A stretch of DNA of 64,000 nucleotides, taken from assembly GCA_020284085.1 (NCBI GenBank), contig JACEVL010000467.1:988501-1052500 (forward strand), given 5' to 3'. The translations under genes were made by a program, and so were the position numbers. Below are positions 1 to 11,021 of this stretch, in pieces (position 1 is the stretch's first letter; each line of letters starts with the position of its first letter). The stretch comes from Aporrectodea caliginosa. Lineage: Eukaryota > Annelida > Clitellata > Crassiclitellata > Lumbricidae. The notes beneath the pieces are model-generated. The model did not search any database, had not been told where the DNA came from, and saw only the letters and a list, made by a program, of their open reading frames with translations.

Positions 1-37
1 ACTCATCACAGCAGATACTTCCTGTTCATAGTACTAC

Positions 38-316
38 TGTGGTGCATTGGTTAGTGTGAGAGACTGTCAACAAGAGGTCAGAGGTTAAAATCCCCTCCAG
101 GGCGGAAAGGCAGTATGAGGTTTGTCATACTTGCACCCCGGTGAACTCGGCCATAAAATGAGTACATTGACCGTACACTGTCAGAGGGAAGACGACGTGG
201 CGAGGGACAGGTTAAGGCACTGGAGTTCTTACGCTGAGCATAAGACAGTCAGATTGATAACATTTCATATCCACGCCACCTATGGGAGCTAGCTTTATGG
301 ACTGCTCTTCTTGCTG
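38..316 (+). repeat. tRNA-derived SINE, family A
   Basis: The head reads like a tRNA gene: an A-box-like stretch (GGTTAGTGTGAGAG) followed about 30 bases on by a degenerate B box (AGGTTAAAATCCCC). The body (AATGAGTACA, then GACCGTACACTGTC, then ATGGCGAGGG-like text) recurs at 1631-1868, 16300-16580, 18335-18612 and 31610-32175. It ends in the family's TATGGGAGCTAGCTT / CTGCTCTTCTT tail. Pol III-type SINE, mobilised in trans by a LINE. Confidence 0.75.
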
Positions 317-1273
317 GCGATACTAGGTTTAAGAATCAGTGAATTAGTGTGGCCAGGTTGTAGACCCTGATGCATCACTCTGAACTGATGATGCCTTGCA
401 TGAACCCCACACATCCCTATCCAGACATATCAGATAAAGGACCCTTAGAAAAGGACAAGCTTTATGACGACGTTGAGCAATGAATGGATATAGAAAGTCC
501 GAGCCTAAGTGACTATATCGACTCGGACTATATCGGACTGTCCTGACCAGCACTCGTGAATAACCTGATGCTTCGCACTTAGGTTTGAAATATGGAGTTC
601 ATGATTATGATTCTTGAACATTAACCAGTTATGTGGGCTGATGATGGCAACATGTCTACTGATGCCTTGTGAAATATTATTATGGCACTATCTTTATTAC
701 TCTACAACACTTGTCTTCAACTTGGACATATTCATTTGCAGTGAAGTACACCCAAAGCCAAGCAAGCACTGCAAAGGTAGGAGTTATTTAAGACCATTGC
801 AAAAATGAAACCATGACCATGCATATTCTGGTTTAACTGTAGTCATAGATGTAATTAATCAGAGGTTACTGCAGTCATGCCTCAACAAGCAGGGCAGTAA
901 AACTGAATAAGAGTGGGGGCAGGACATGGCTCTCGTTTACCGTGCATATGGCATTTCGATGAAGGGAAAACAGCAGCTGAAGACTTAAAAATCGACAACT
1001 GAGAAAGCAAGCAGGCGAATGCAACATGTTGGTCATTGACTTCATAAGAAGCCATTCTACGCAGGTTGGGTCCACAAAGAAATGAAGCCTGGACGCTGAC
1101 AAGGGAGGAATTCTAGATAGCCAGTTGTTGGTCTCGAAAGGTCAATCTATACCCCTAGAACTTATTAACAAAAGTGGGCACTGTTTAAAATAAACACAAA
1201 TTAACATATTTTCAATTAGTCTCAATTAACAGGTAGATCAATAGGGAAACAGAGGTACGTGACAGTCAAGAAG
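317..1273. other. No gene seen
   Basis: No exon-like reading frame, RNA gene or clear repeat is visible. Short open frames on both strands have no recognisable content. Confidence 0.5.
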
Positions 1274-1276
1274 TTA

Positions 1277-1627
1277 GGCCAAAACAAAATAATGTTGTGT
1301 TTCCGGTAACCCGACCGAGTCACTTTTTTACGCCCGACTGGGAAAATTTTGTGAAAAAAATTTTTGGGGAAAAACTTATTTAAAAAAATTTGTTTATATT
1401 GACACGTGAATTTAACCTTTGCGACATTGTTAACATTGCTTTCCATTGCATAAAAATATTTTTTTTTGCCTCAGCAAGGTGAAATATGATGACGATATAT
1501 TCGTTTATTATTATACAACGATGCAGCATTGCATAAAAATATTTTACAAAATAAATTTTTCCATCCTACCTACCTACCCAGATTTTAAAACCACTGTTAC
1601 CGGAAACACACCTATATTTTTTTGGCC
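1277..1627. mobile_element. MITE with TTA target duplication (PIF/Harbinger-like)
   Basis: A 351-bp element with inverted ends. The left end is GGCCAAAACAAAATA; the right end reads TATATTTTTTTGGCC. A second inner inverted match, GTGTTTCCGGTAAC, lies about 25-30 bases in from each end. TTA flanks both sides (1274-1276 and 1628-1630), the usual PIF/Harbinger target. It has no coding capacity. It appears to have landed in the A-box of the family A SINE that continues at 1631. Confidence 0.7.
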
Positions 1628-1630
1628 TTA

Positions 1631-1868
1631 GCACACTGGACAGACAACTGAAAGACTGAGACCCGTTCAAATCCCTGCAAGGGCATGAATATGCTTTGAG
1701 ATTTTGGCTCTACTTGTGCCCCTAGTCAATAAAGTTATATCGAGTACAATGATTGTACACTGTCGGTGGTAAGATTAGACGGCATGGTAGAGGACTGGCC
1801 ACCCGCCCTCATATGCCGAGACTAAGAAAAATGAAATCGCTAACACCTCACACCCATTGACAACCTGT
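1631..1868 (+). repeat. SINE family A, 5' part split by a MITE
   Basis: GCACACTGGACAG followed by GTTCAAATCCC (a good B box), then the shared body with TGTACACTGTCGGTGG, GAGGACTGGCCACCCGCCC and AAATCGCTAACACCTCA. The tRNA 5' end is displaced or lost to the left by the 1277-1627 MITE. Confidence 0.7.
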
Positions 1869-1871
1869 CTC

Positions 1872-2131
1872 AGAAATGCTTCCTTGCCCGGATGCTATAC
1901 AAATAAACTATGTTTTCCCTAGATCTGGCTATTTAAATCCTTCATTTTCCCCTATGACTAGCTTAGCTCTTCTTCCTCTATGTTCCATTGATGTACAATA
2001 AAGCTTCTTATTCAATTCATTGGTTGAGTATATAAATTTTTTTATTTGTTTGAATGTATTAATCTTGCCATGTACAGTGCTGTGCGTTTGCTAGTGCTTC
2101 TCAATAAAGGAAATACTTACTTACTTACTTA
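1872..2131 (+). repeat. Dispersed repeat with (ACTT)n tail, copy 1
   Basis: Almost the same text recurs at 14034-14286: CTATGTTTTCCCTAGATCTG, TCTTCTTCCTCTATGTTCC, GTATTAATCTTGCCAT, ACAGTGCTGTGCGTTTG, CTCAATAAAGGA, then ACTTACTTACTT. The terminal simple repeat suggests the 3' end of a retroposed unit; the parent element is not identified. Confidence 0.7.
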
Positions 2132-2133
2132 TA

Positions 2134-2285
2134 CTGCATCAGTGTACTCATTTTATAACCGAGTTCGCTAGGCAGTGCAAGTGGAGCCCCAGAATCTGAA
2201 AAGAAATTTCTGCCCTGGTTTGGATTTGAACGTCCAACCTTTCGACTGGCAGTCCAGCACACTAATCACTACACTACGGCGCTCC
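2134..2285 (-). repeat. SINE family A, truncated
   Basis: Read on the minus strand it starts GGGAGCGCCGTAGTGTAGTG, continues TTAGTGTGCTGGACTG and reaches a B-box-like GTTCAAATCC. The body is cut soon after the GCAGAAATTTC segment. Confidence 0.75.
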
Positions 2286-2518
2286 CTAATGACAGATGTG
2301 CACTAAATAAGTATTATCCTATTCGTCCACAGCTATAGCCTACGGTTATAAACTGGGTAACAGGTCAGCCAACATCTTTCCATCCCATAAAACGTGACCA
2401 GAAGAAGCCGAGCAGCGTAACAAAGGCATTTCATCATTATACTCTGTGTCACAGGCACTGACAGGAATTTTCCTCTGGGACAAAACATTAAAACTTGCAG
2501 TCAGAAAGAATCCAAAAT

Positions 2519-2757
2519 CAATACAATACAATAAAACTGTATTTGATATTGTCCTCCTTCCAAAGTTTAGAAGTGTGCACACGACAGTATGCGACAGAAC
2601 ATCGATGGTGCAGAGCAATTGTGAGTTAAGGACTCACTTGTCAGATGCAAATAAAGGTTACTTTACTTACAGTTTAACTATTTTGGACAAGGCTCGAACT
2701 CATACTCTCTGCATTACAGGGTAAATGCTCTAACCACTTGGCCACCATGCCACATGG
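2519..2757 (-). repeat. tRNA-derived SINE, family C
   Basis: The minus strand has a strong tRNA-like head, GGTGGCCAAGTGGTTAGAGC then GAGTTCGAGCC, and ends in a TTGTATTGTATTG tail at about 2520. Related copies lie at 29075-29290 and 31350-31510 (shared CCGTACTCTCCAC- and GGCACAGAGCAATTG-type segments). Confidence 0.65.
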
Positions 2758-2764
2758 CCAGCAA

Positions 2765-4690
2765 CAAACAAAAATGCAATAGCCATCATGGAGAGTGACC
2801 AACTAAATGCAACAGCTATCAGGAATAGCAAATGCAACAGCCATCAGGAATAGCAAATGCAACAGCCATCAGGAATAGCAAATGCAACAGCCATCAGGAA
2901 TAGCAAATGCAACAGCCATCAGGAATAGCAAATGCAACAGCCATCAGGAATAGCAAATGCAACAGCCATCAGGAATAGCAAATGCAACAGCCATCAGGAA
3001 TAGCAAATGCAACAGCCATCAGGAATAGCAAATGCAACAGCCATCAGGAATAGCAAATGCAACAGCCATCAGGAATAGCAAATGCAACAGCCATCAGGAA
3101 TAGCAAATGCAACAGCCATCAGGAATAGCAAATGCAACAGCCATCAGGAATAGCAAATGCAACAGCCATCAGGAATAGCAAATGCAACAGCCATCAGGAA
3201 TAGCAAATGCAACAGCCATCAGGAATAGCAAATGCAACAGCCATCAGGAATAGCAAATGCAACAGCCATCAGGAATAGCAAATGCAACAACAGCCAGGAA
3301 TAGCAAAAAATCAGGAATAAATGCAACAGCCATCAGGAATAGCAAATGCAACAGCTATCAGGAATAGCAAATGCAACAGCCATCAAGCAAATGCAACAGC
3401 CATCAGGAATAGCAAATGCAACAGCCATCAGGAATAGCATTAATGCAACAGCTATCACGAAAATAACAATAACGAAAATTCATCAACATTTTCGTTAATA
3501 CAAAAAATAAAAATAGGCAACAGCAATATGGATGAACAGCCATAAATGAGAACGAAAAATGCAATGCAACATTTTTCAGGAATGAAATTTGTCAGTTACA
3601 GCCATCAGGAAACTGCAACAGTATTCATGCAAAAGCATCAGAAATGCAACTGTAGCCCCATGCTAGCAAATGTTTTCATAGCTCATGAGGAAATTGTGAA
3701 ACAGCGTCAGGAATTAATACGCACAATTTAGCCAGACTTAATTATTGTAACTAAGTAGTAACTAAAAACAACTAAAATAAAAATCCATTAACTATAACTA
3801 TAACTATGCAAACTAAAAAATAATGCTAACTAGGAAACTATACAGCTATAACTAAAATAAAACAGCCATTAACTATAACCATAACTATAACTAAAATAAA
3901 ATCTGTAAGGAAAATCACATAGCAATGCAACAGCCATCAGGAATAGCAATGCAACAGCCACCAGGAATAGCAAATGCAACAGCCATCAGAAATAGCAAAT
4001 GCAACAGCCACCAGGAATAGCAATGCAACAGCCATCAGGAATAGCAAATGCAACAGCCATCAGGAATAGCAAATGCAACAGCCATCAGGAATAGCAAATG
4101 CAACAGCCATCAGGAATAGCAAATGCAACAGCCATCAGGAATAGCAATGCAACAGCCATCAGAATAGAATAACAAATGCAACAGCCATCAGGAATAGCAA
4201 ATGCAACAGCCATCAGGAATAGCAATGCAACAGCCATCAGGAATAGCAAATGCAACAGCCATCAGGAATAGCAAATGCAACAGCCATCAGGAATAGCAAA
4301 TGCAACAGCCATCAGGAATAGCAAATGCAACAGCCATCAGAAATAGCAAATGCAACAGCCATCAGGAATAGCAAATGCAACAGCCATCAGAAATAGCAAA
4401 TGCAACAGCCATCAGGAATAGCAAATGCAACAGCCATCAGGAATAGCAAATGCAACAGCCATCAGGAATAGCAAATGCAACAGCCATCAGGAATAGCAAA
4501 TGCAACAGCCATCAGGAATAGCAAATGCAACAGCCACCAGGAACAACAAATGCAACAGCCATCAGGAATAGCAAATGCAACAGCCACCAGGAATAGCAAA
4601 TGCAACAGCCATCAGGAATAGCAAATGCAACAGCCATCAGGAATAGCAAATGCAACAGCCACCAGGCCCAGCAACCAAACGAATGCAACA
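2765..4690. repeat. Minisatellite, 25-bp unit, about 60 copies in two blocks
   Basis: The unit AGCAAATGCAACAGCCATCA+GGAAT repeats nearly perfectly over about 2790-3452 and again over 3918-4690. Between them, 3453-3917 holds decayed copies and an ACTATA-rich segment. Edge copies are more diverged than central ones, as expected for unequal exchange. A 1-bp shorter variant (AGCAATGCAAC) recurs in the second block. No reading frame of interest. Confidence 0.95.
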
Positions 4691-5300
4691 GCCACCAGGG
4701 ACAGCAACGACATAGGGCAATAACTACTGCAGACTAACAATGTCGTTGTGTACATAAAACCTCCCTCAATAGAGAGCTTTGCGTCGGGTTGGGTTGCACT
4801 GAAGACCGTCTCCACTTGCAAACAGTGAAACCAAGAACCACAGAACGGCCAAACTACTATTTATCTTCGTACGTATGGAAGCTGAAATAAGGATCGACTT
4901 CCAAAATAGAACAAAAATGCGATAATTCCGACGCAACTTCCACCCCGCATTGCGTTTGCATCCATTCCGCTGGATCCGTCCCTTTTTCGTTCTAACCGTC
5001 TGCGCCTTCATCGTTCCATGACGCGGTGTAATCCAGACTCCCGCACGGCCAGGCTGTCATTGTTAGTTGAGGCCTGCAGTCAGTCTCAAAATATTTCCCC
5101 GAATTTGCGATTCTGCGGACTTAATGAATAACTGGGCAAAAAGATCACAAAGCACTGCCGTCGGCATTCGTGGAGTGGTAGTTACTGCTCTGGAGGATAA
5201 TAAACTACCTTGCAATCGAGAAGATAATAATAAGCCAACCCCGAAAAGCAGAAGACAAAGCAACGAGACCGAAGTCAAAAGCCGAAAAGAAACCCAAGCA
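4691..5300. other. Unique, GC-richer segment; possible exon or promoter, unproven
   Basis: This piece differs in base composition from its surroundings and is not repetitive. It has open frames on both strands; the minus-strand one at 4766-5011 contains a hydrophobic stretch (VLWFLVSLFA), and the one at 5063-5278 begins with a signal-like SVSLLCLLLFGVGLLL. No homology is recognised and no convincing splice junction was found, so I do not call a gene. Confidence 0.2.
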
Positions 5301-6890
5301 TTACCTTATGAAGAAAATAACCTTAGCTTGGCAATTTATTTTGTTTTAGAGAGGTTGTTCTATGCTAACATGAAAAATCAGGTTAACCAGATAAAGAATA
5401 TGCTCTTGTTTAGTATTATGATTTTTATGATTTCTTTTGCTCATCTTGTCAATATCACTGTATTCATTTTATAGCAGACATCTTTCGTAAGTTAGTCTAG
5501 TGAAGAAGTGCATTCATTTTAATACATTTACGAAATAGTTGACAAGTTTCCAATTGATATTGTTCAGTACAGGCTGTAAAGCCAATAGGTTGATAACTTA
5601 GCATTGTGTCCAGCCCTTCTCTTTACAAGCTTTTCAGTTCGAAAAGGGCCAGGGACCTCTTTTCTATATATATATATAAAATCTAAAATGAATAGACTCT
5701 GGTCCAACTGGAGGTATTATAAGCTATTCCACATCCAGAATAATAATAGCCAACCAACAAGAAAGGCCCGAGTTGCCCAAATTTCTTCCAGCACAACACA
5801 CAATGACCAGCACTTATTCACTGACTATGTAATCAAGAAGATTATATTCAGCAGCATAGATTTTTGAACTACATTAAAATGCTATCCTGATGTAGGACTT
5901 CTCACTACGTAACAATCTAGTTTAATAAATACGTTTATATGACAAAAAGAATTATGTTGGATCATATATCAAAAGGAATTAATAAGCTAATAAGTAAGAT
6001 TAATCAGTGAAAATCGTTCAGTCAATAGAAAACAACAAAAACCGTTTGACAGTAATCTTCTATGGATACATGTTCACTGTCGCTAAAATCATCCAACTTC
6101 TGTTACCGTAGTTGAACATATAATTTGGCTCAAATCTAGACTAAACGGAATCATTTAGCAACCGGAAAAAACAAAAACAACTTAAAAGCCATTTTGTGTA
6201 GGTTGTCATTCAGTAATATCATCTGCATGCAACCTTTTGTGAGCCTCCAATCTCCAGAGCAAAAACCCACCTGTTATTCAAATCACAAGGAACCAACTTC
6301 CTCCCTCTATCCAAGGGCTCCTATATAGTAGTACATATTATCCACAGGTCGTTGCTCTATCTCACTCCATCCTACCTCCCTCCCTACCTACATCCCTACT
6401 TCAATCCTTCCATCCCTCTCCCTTTTCTCTCTCCCAAATCCTACAGTAAAGCTTAACTGAGATAGCATGTATGACGTAGTCGGCTATGCAGCCCATAAAC
6501 AAAATTCAGAAGGAGAATCCTTCCCAGTCTACAAAACAGCAATCAACAAAGTGGCTAACCGGTAACAACAGGGACTACTTAGCAAGTTGCCGCCTGGCTA
6601 AGTGGAAACGGTGGAACTGAACTATGGCACAGCAAAGACTCGGCAGCAAAGTAGCTGAAAGCAGCTGGGCAATCCCAGGTAAACAATATCAAGACTGACC
6701 TCTTTCTCAAGAAGCTCAGCAAGCCAGATGAAAATAATTAGACCTTTGCAACAGGCTAAATACAAAATGTGGTTGATAGAATAACAATAATAATAATAAC
6801 AATAATAATTATAATCGTTAAATTGGAACTGACAAGTATGCAGAAAGATTACATGTATGATATAGTAGTAACAGATGAAACAGATGATAA
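5301..6890. other. No gene seen
   Basis: AT-rich unique sequence with a short (TA)n at about 5667-5678 and (AAT)n-like runs at 6780-6810. No exon, RNA gene or element boundary is recognised. Confidence 0.5.
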
Positions 6891-6892
6891 TA

Positions 6893-7075
6893 AGTTTAAT
6901 AGGAGTCGAATTTAACTGTATGGCAGCCTGCAAGGCGCCCATCTGTCCTACTGCTCATTTAACAGTTGCCCCTTAGGGAGTTGAAGGCAGAGTCAATCGT
7001 ATGGGGCTAGCGGGTATTGAACTTGCATCCTTCTGATCTCATGCCAGCGTGTTACCATTCAACCATCTACTATTA
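6893..7075 (-). repeat. tRNA-derived SINE, family G
   Basis: The minus strand reads TGGTAACACGCTGGCATGAG (A-box side) and then GTTCAATACCCGC (B-box side). Its body GATGGGCGCCTTGCAGGCTG and tail match the plus-strand copies at 19575-19858 and 28450-28735. Confidence 0.6.
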
Positions 7076-7109
7076 TATAAAAAGTAGAAGCTGGTAGAAC
7101 CACCTAAAG

Positions 7110-7550
7110 ATAACAACTTCATTAGCCTGTCTCTAACATACTGTCTCATCCCGGCTAAGTCATTTGGATACTGTCTCATCCAAAGCACATCTTTAAGATA
7201 CTGTCTCAACCAGACCACGTCTTTGACAAAGTGTCTCATCCACACAACATCTTTTGTATCATCCAAACCACATCTTTTTGGTACTGTCTTTAAGATACTG
7301 TCTCATCTAGATCAAGTCTTTAAGATACTGTCTCACCAAGACTATGTCTCATCTGCACTATGTCTTTTGCATACTGTATCATCTAGACCATGTCTTAAAG
7401 ATACTGTATTATCGCAGCCATGGTGCCTTTAAGATACTGTTGCATCCAGCCTATGTCTTTGGGTACTGAATCGTCCAGACCAAATCTTTTGGATACTGCC
7501 TCCTCAAGACTATGACTTTAACTAGATCTTTTGGCACCATTCAGCCTGCC
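7110..7550. repeat. Degenerate ~30-bp tandem array, left part
   Basis: About a dozen diverged copies of GATACTGTCTCATCCAGACC + ATGTCTTTAA. The same motif resumes at 9632-9740, after the transposon at 7735-9623, which suggests that the array predates the insertion. Confidence 0.8.
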
Positions 7551-7726
7551 CTGTGAAATGCCCTCCCCTCCCTCCTCTTTGCATGTTCCATTCTTTCTGG
7601 ATCTGTTTTCTACAGTTCTCTCTCTCCTCAAACCGATTTCTTCTCTTGGGTACTCGCACTGGAAGCGCTACTGAATGGCTACTGCTGTAAACGGCGCTAT
7701 TTAAGCTGCTAATTACATTACATTTA

Positions 7727-7734
7727 ATACACAG
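7727..7734. repeat. Target-site duplication, left copy
   Basis: ATACACAG here is repeated exactly at 9624-9631, immediately outside the inverted ends of the 1,889-bp element. Confidence 0.9.
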
Positions 7735-9623
7735 TAGGGTGGTCCTTATGTGGCATCAAAAACCAAATGGGCACTTTTAAATTTCTTACCCCTGGATATT
7801 GTTATATGTAATGAAAAACAAATTAAACCCCAAAAAATGTCAAGTTATAATATGATTAAGAGGTGCCACACTCGTCACAAAGTTCTCGTTTGACTCTGCA
7901 GCAAATCGACGCATTCCCTTTCAGATGGGAAACAGATGAATAATGATGTTAGTAATGAGTTAATTTCTCCTGAACTATCTGGAGGCGACAAAGTTGAAAG
8001 ATTACCAGTGGTTATTTCTGGAGGTGTTCCCAAGCTGCCAGCAGGAACAGGTGAAGCAATGGCCAAAGCAATGGTAGACTGCTTGAAAGACTGGAATATC
8101 AAAGACTGCGTTTAAGCAATGTCATTTGATAAAACCAGTAGCAAAACTGGCCTTAATTTGCAGCTTGTACACTAATTGAGTTAAAGATGGGAAGACACTC
8201 CATCTTTCATGCCACCATCACATAGGCCTAATGGAAATTGTTGCAGAAAAGGCCTTTAGTGCGTGTGAACGGTGTGACATGCAGTCAACTGGTCCTGACA
8301 TTCTGCTCTTTAAGTGTTTCGAGCAACATTGACAATATATAGACATGGAATAGTACACAACTCATGGTGATGGCGTGGCAGATAATAAAGATATTATAGT
8401 GTTTTGCAAATAGCAGATCGTGATAACATAAGCACATGATGACTATCAGGAGCTGCTGGAACTGACAATCATCTACTTTGGTGACATCCCTGCAAGAGGA
8501 ATCTGGTTCATGCAACCAGGAGCACTCCATCGAGCCAGATGGATGGCTCGTGTCATCTGTGCAATCAAAATAACGCCCATTCATGCATAGTTTCTGAGGA
8601 TTAAATGTGAGCAAGCTGGTATACAGAAATTTGCTATCTTTGCTTCCAAGGTTTATGTCCGCTACTGGTTTTATCTCTGCTTGTAGCTGCAGCTCTTGCA
8701 AGCAACTTGGCATTCCTCATCAAGCTTCTTAATTATGGAATCAAAGCTGTCTCTAAAGCGGCTAGCAGCGCTTTTTAAAGACACCTTTGGTACCTGAGTG
8801 AAACTCTTTTATCACTGTCATTTTTTGATCCTGACATCTCTGTTGCAGTCAAGCGCGAGTTGGCGAAAGCCTTGGAAACACAAGAGCACCCTCCAAAACG
8901 GATAATTGTTGAAGTTGCTGCAACACCTTATCAGCGAAAAGACTGTTTCTAACTTCGTAACCAAATCTTCATGTAGTTTCTTTGAAGTGTCGAGTCTTCC
9001 AACAGAGTTTCTGATAGTTGATCCACTCGAATGGGAAAAGCCACCTGACTACCAAGGTGCCATCGAGTTTGTTCGAACAATGAAGGTCGTTAACGACTGT
9101 GCGGAAAGGGGAGTTGCACTTGTGCAGAATTTCAATAGTATTCTCACAAAGAATGAGGACCAAAAACAATTCCTACTGCAGTTAGTGGAGCAACATCAGC
9201 AAAAGTATCCATATGCACCGAAGCAGACAGTAACTAAGAACTTACGACCATAGCAAATATTAACGAGTTGTAAATCTATCTGTAGACTAGGTTATTGTGT
9301 AACATAGCAAAATTGTTTATAATTTATCTTGTATGTAGTCAGTTAGAGAGTTTACAGTTTCCTGCTATCATAAATACCTAATTACCTAATACCTATTAAG
9401 AACAGTATTTGTTACAAGGTATGTGACTTTTCTTGCAAAAAAGTTAACGGTGAATGTGAATTTTTCTTACATTCAACAGTTACTTACAACTAGTAGCTTG
9501 TGGCACCTTTTCAAAACATCCAATCATTTCCAAAAAAATTGTATATCATTTTCTTAACACAAAGAACAATATTGAGGGGTAAGACTTCCAAATTTTCAAC
9601 TTTCATTTTTAAGGACCACCCTA
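7735..9623 (+). mobile_element. Complete hAT-like DNA transposon with dead transposase
   Basis: The ends are perfect 14-bp inverted repeats, TAGGGTGGTCCTTA (7735-7748) and its complement (9610-9623), flanked by the exact 8-bp duplication ATACACAG. Eight-base duplications are typical of hAT (also P and Merlin) elements. Inside lies a plus-strand gene relic (7957-9253) with RNase H-like motifs but several stops and frame changes, so the copy is non-autonomous. Assignment to hAT rests on duplication length and on the D..SN / C-H-rich motif order; the protein is far from the classical hAT transposases. Confidence 0.85.
7957..9253 (+). pseudogene. Transposase-like gene relic of the 7735-9623 element
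   Basis: Recognisable blocks in order on the plus strand: GVPKLPAGTGEAMAKAMVDC (about 8023-8082), then MSFDKTSSKTG with the putative catalytic Asp codon at 8128-8130, then LSCHHHIGLMEIVAEKAFSA (Cys/His block at 8210-8221), STGPDILLFKCF, YFGDIPARGIWFMQPGALHR reaching ARWMARVI by about 8557, KVYVRYWFYL, and an open C-terminal part (8906-9253) with LPTEFLIVDPLEW, MKVVNDCAERG and EDQKQFLLQLVE. In-frame stops after DWNIKDCV and FEQH, and frame changes in 8560-8905, show that it is dead. I know this domain order from uncharacterised proteins found in many invertebrates. The D-x-x-x-S-x-x-x-G then C-x-H-H pattern resembles the hAT DDE fold (D-N-A-S-N then C-x-x-H), which is the inference for its role. 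Confidence 0.75.
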
Positions 9624-9631
9624 ATACACAG

Positions 9632-9740
9632 CCTCATCCACAGTGTCTTTTGGACATTGTATTATCAAGACCAAGTCTTTTAGGTTACTGTCTCATCAAG
9701 ACCATGTCTTTACCATATTGTCTCATCCAGCCCCAATAAC
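9632..9740. repeat. Degenerate ~30-bp tandem array, right part
   Basis: Continues the TACTGTCTCATCAAGACCAT unit seen at 7110-7550; three to four copies. Confidence 0.75.
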
Positions 9741-10007
9741 GCCAGCCTCTGCTTAGTGCCTGGAGTTGGTACTATGCACTCAAAGACCTTTATTCCCAAT
9801 CAGCAGGAAGTCATCATTATCTTAAATACCAGAAGCAGCAGCAAATATGAATAGAGAAACTTGAGTGTGCACTGCATGCCCAAAGTTACAGGACTTCTGA
9901 TGTTATTAAGGCATCAGTCAGGCATAATTACTCTTCTGCATAATTACCTCTAATTAGCTGATGACATGAAATTGCCCATCAGACAGACTACCAACTGGTT
10001 GAGATAG

Positions 10008-10060
10008 TCCATAGACCTCTAGAATCTAGATACCATTAATGGTATCTAGAAGTCTATGGA
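10008..10060. repeat. Palindrome
   Basis: A perfect 26-bp palindrome (10025-10050, TCTAGATACCATT and its complement) is nested in a second pair of arms, TCCATAGAC (10008-10016) and GTCTATGGA (10052-10060). Confidence 0.85.
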
Positions 10061-10134
10061 TAGTCACAGAAGCTATTAGCTGACATCTTTTGACAGCTAT
10101 TCTGCTGTAGGAGTCTGCAGCCGTAATGTATTAA

Positions 10135-10240
10135 ATGTAAGTAAATAAGAATATCCTTTATTCACCCAACTGCTAACCACACCTTGGTGTACATGAAAGT
10201 TTTAAGAAATCGTGAATGAATCATCCTTATTTTAATATGA
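10135..10240 (+). repeat. Dispersed repeat H
   Basis: GGTGTACATGAAAGTTTT, AAATCGTGAATGAATCATCC and TTATTCACCCAACTGCTAA recur in reverse complement at 35588-35685. A relative (TTCTTTATTAACCAAATGCT) is at about 26325-26395. Confidence 0.65.
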
Positions 10241-11021
10241 AAATCATCCTGATTATAAATGTTTTCGGTGCTAAGGTATCTGCTGCTGGGATAATTCTAT
10301 TGTGTGCGCAAGGTCGCATGGCAAGTAGCACAACATGTCACTTGCATAGGGCATCTTAAGAGATGATTATGATAAAGATAATACTGATAATAATGACGAC
10401 AGCCAGAGAGGGATAACCAGTTGATATATACTATAAACAACAAAATGACGAAGGCAAAGACAGCCATGAATATGATGATAGAGGACAGCAGTTGAAAGGA
10501 ATGCGCTTCTTCAGCTGTGAGCCCTGTATTCAGCCTTCATTTGTCTTCATGAAATGTAGCCTACAACCACCCCATCCTGACATATCAGGCCATTTGAGAT
10601 CAGAAAACAAGACATTTATCACACAAAGGAAACAGGTAAGTTCATGTTTGGCCACTTTTCTTTGAGGAACAACAGAATTTCTTTGCTAAATTACATCAAC
10701 GAGAACCAGCTGACCACAAAGGAAAAACTACACCATCAGTTATAGGCAGAATCATGTAACCAATTACACTGCCCTGAAGAGGTATTTCTGTAGGTATGAT
10801 ATGGTATGTAGTGGTCTGTGTAAAACCTCTCACATCAGAAATGCACCACAGATCAAGAAGCCATGCCAACCCTTGATTCTCGTATGAAAAATCTAAACCT
10901 TCAATTGTCAATAGGAAACTCTCTCTGCACTCTTTTACACACACCTTGATCAATGATCATGCATAATAAAATTTAATCCGATGAACATCCATCATTATAA
11001 TGCGCTAGGCATCATTTAATG

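Larger units (their letters stand above)
9741..11020. other. No gene seen; palindrome and dispersed repeat only
   Basis: Apart from the palindrome at 10008-10060 and a dispersed repeat at 10135-10240, the sequence is unique and without recognised exons. Confidence 0.5.

Noticed and set aside
2790..4690. CRISPR-like regular array
   Set aside because: The whole 25-bp unit repeats with no variable spacers, in a eukaryotic context; it is a minisatellite.
8285..8713. 142-codon minus-strand frame
   Set aside because: Antisense shadow of the transposase-like relic, whose plus-strand blocks are recognisable.
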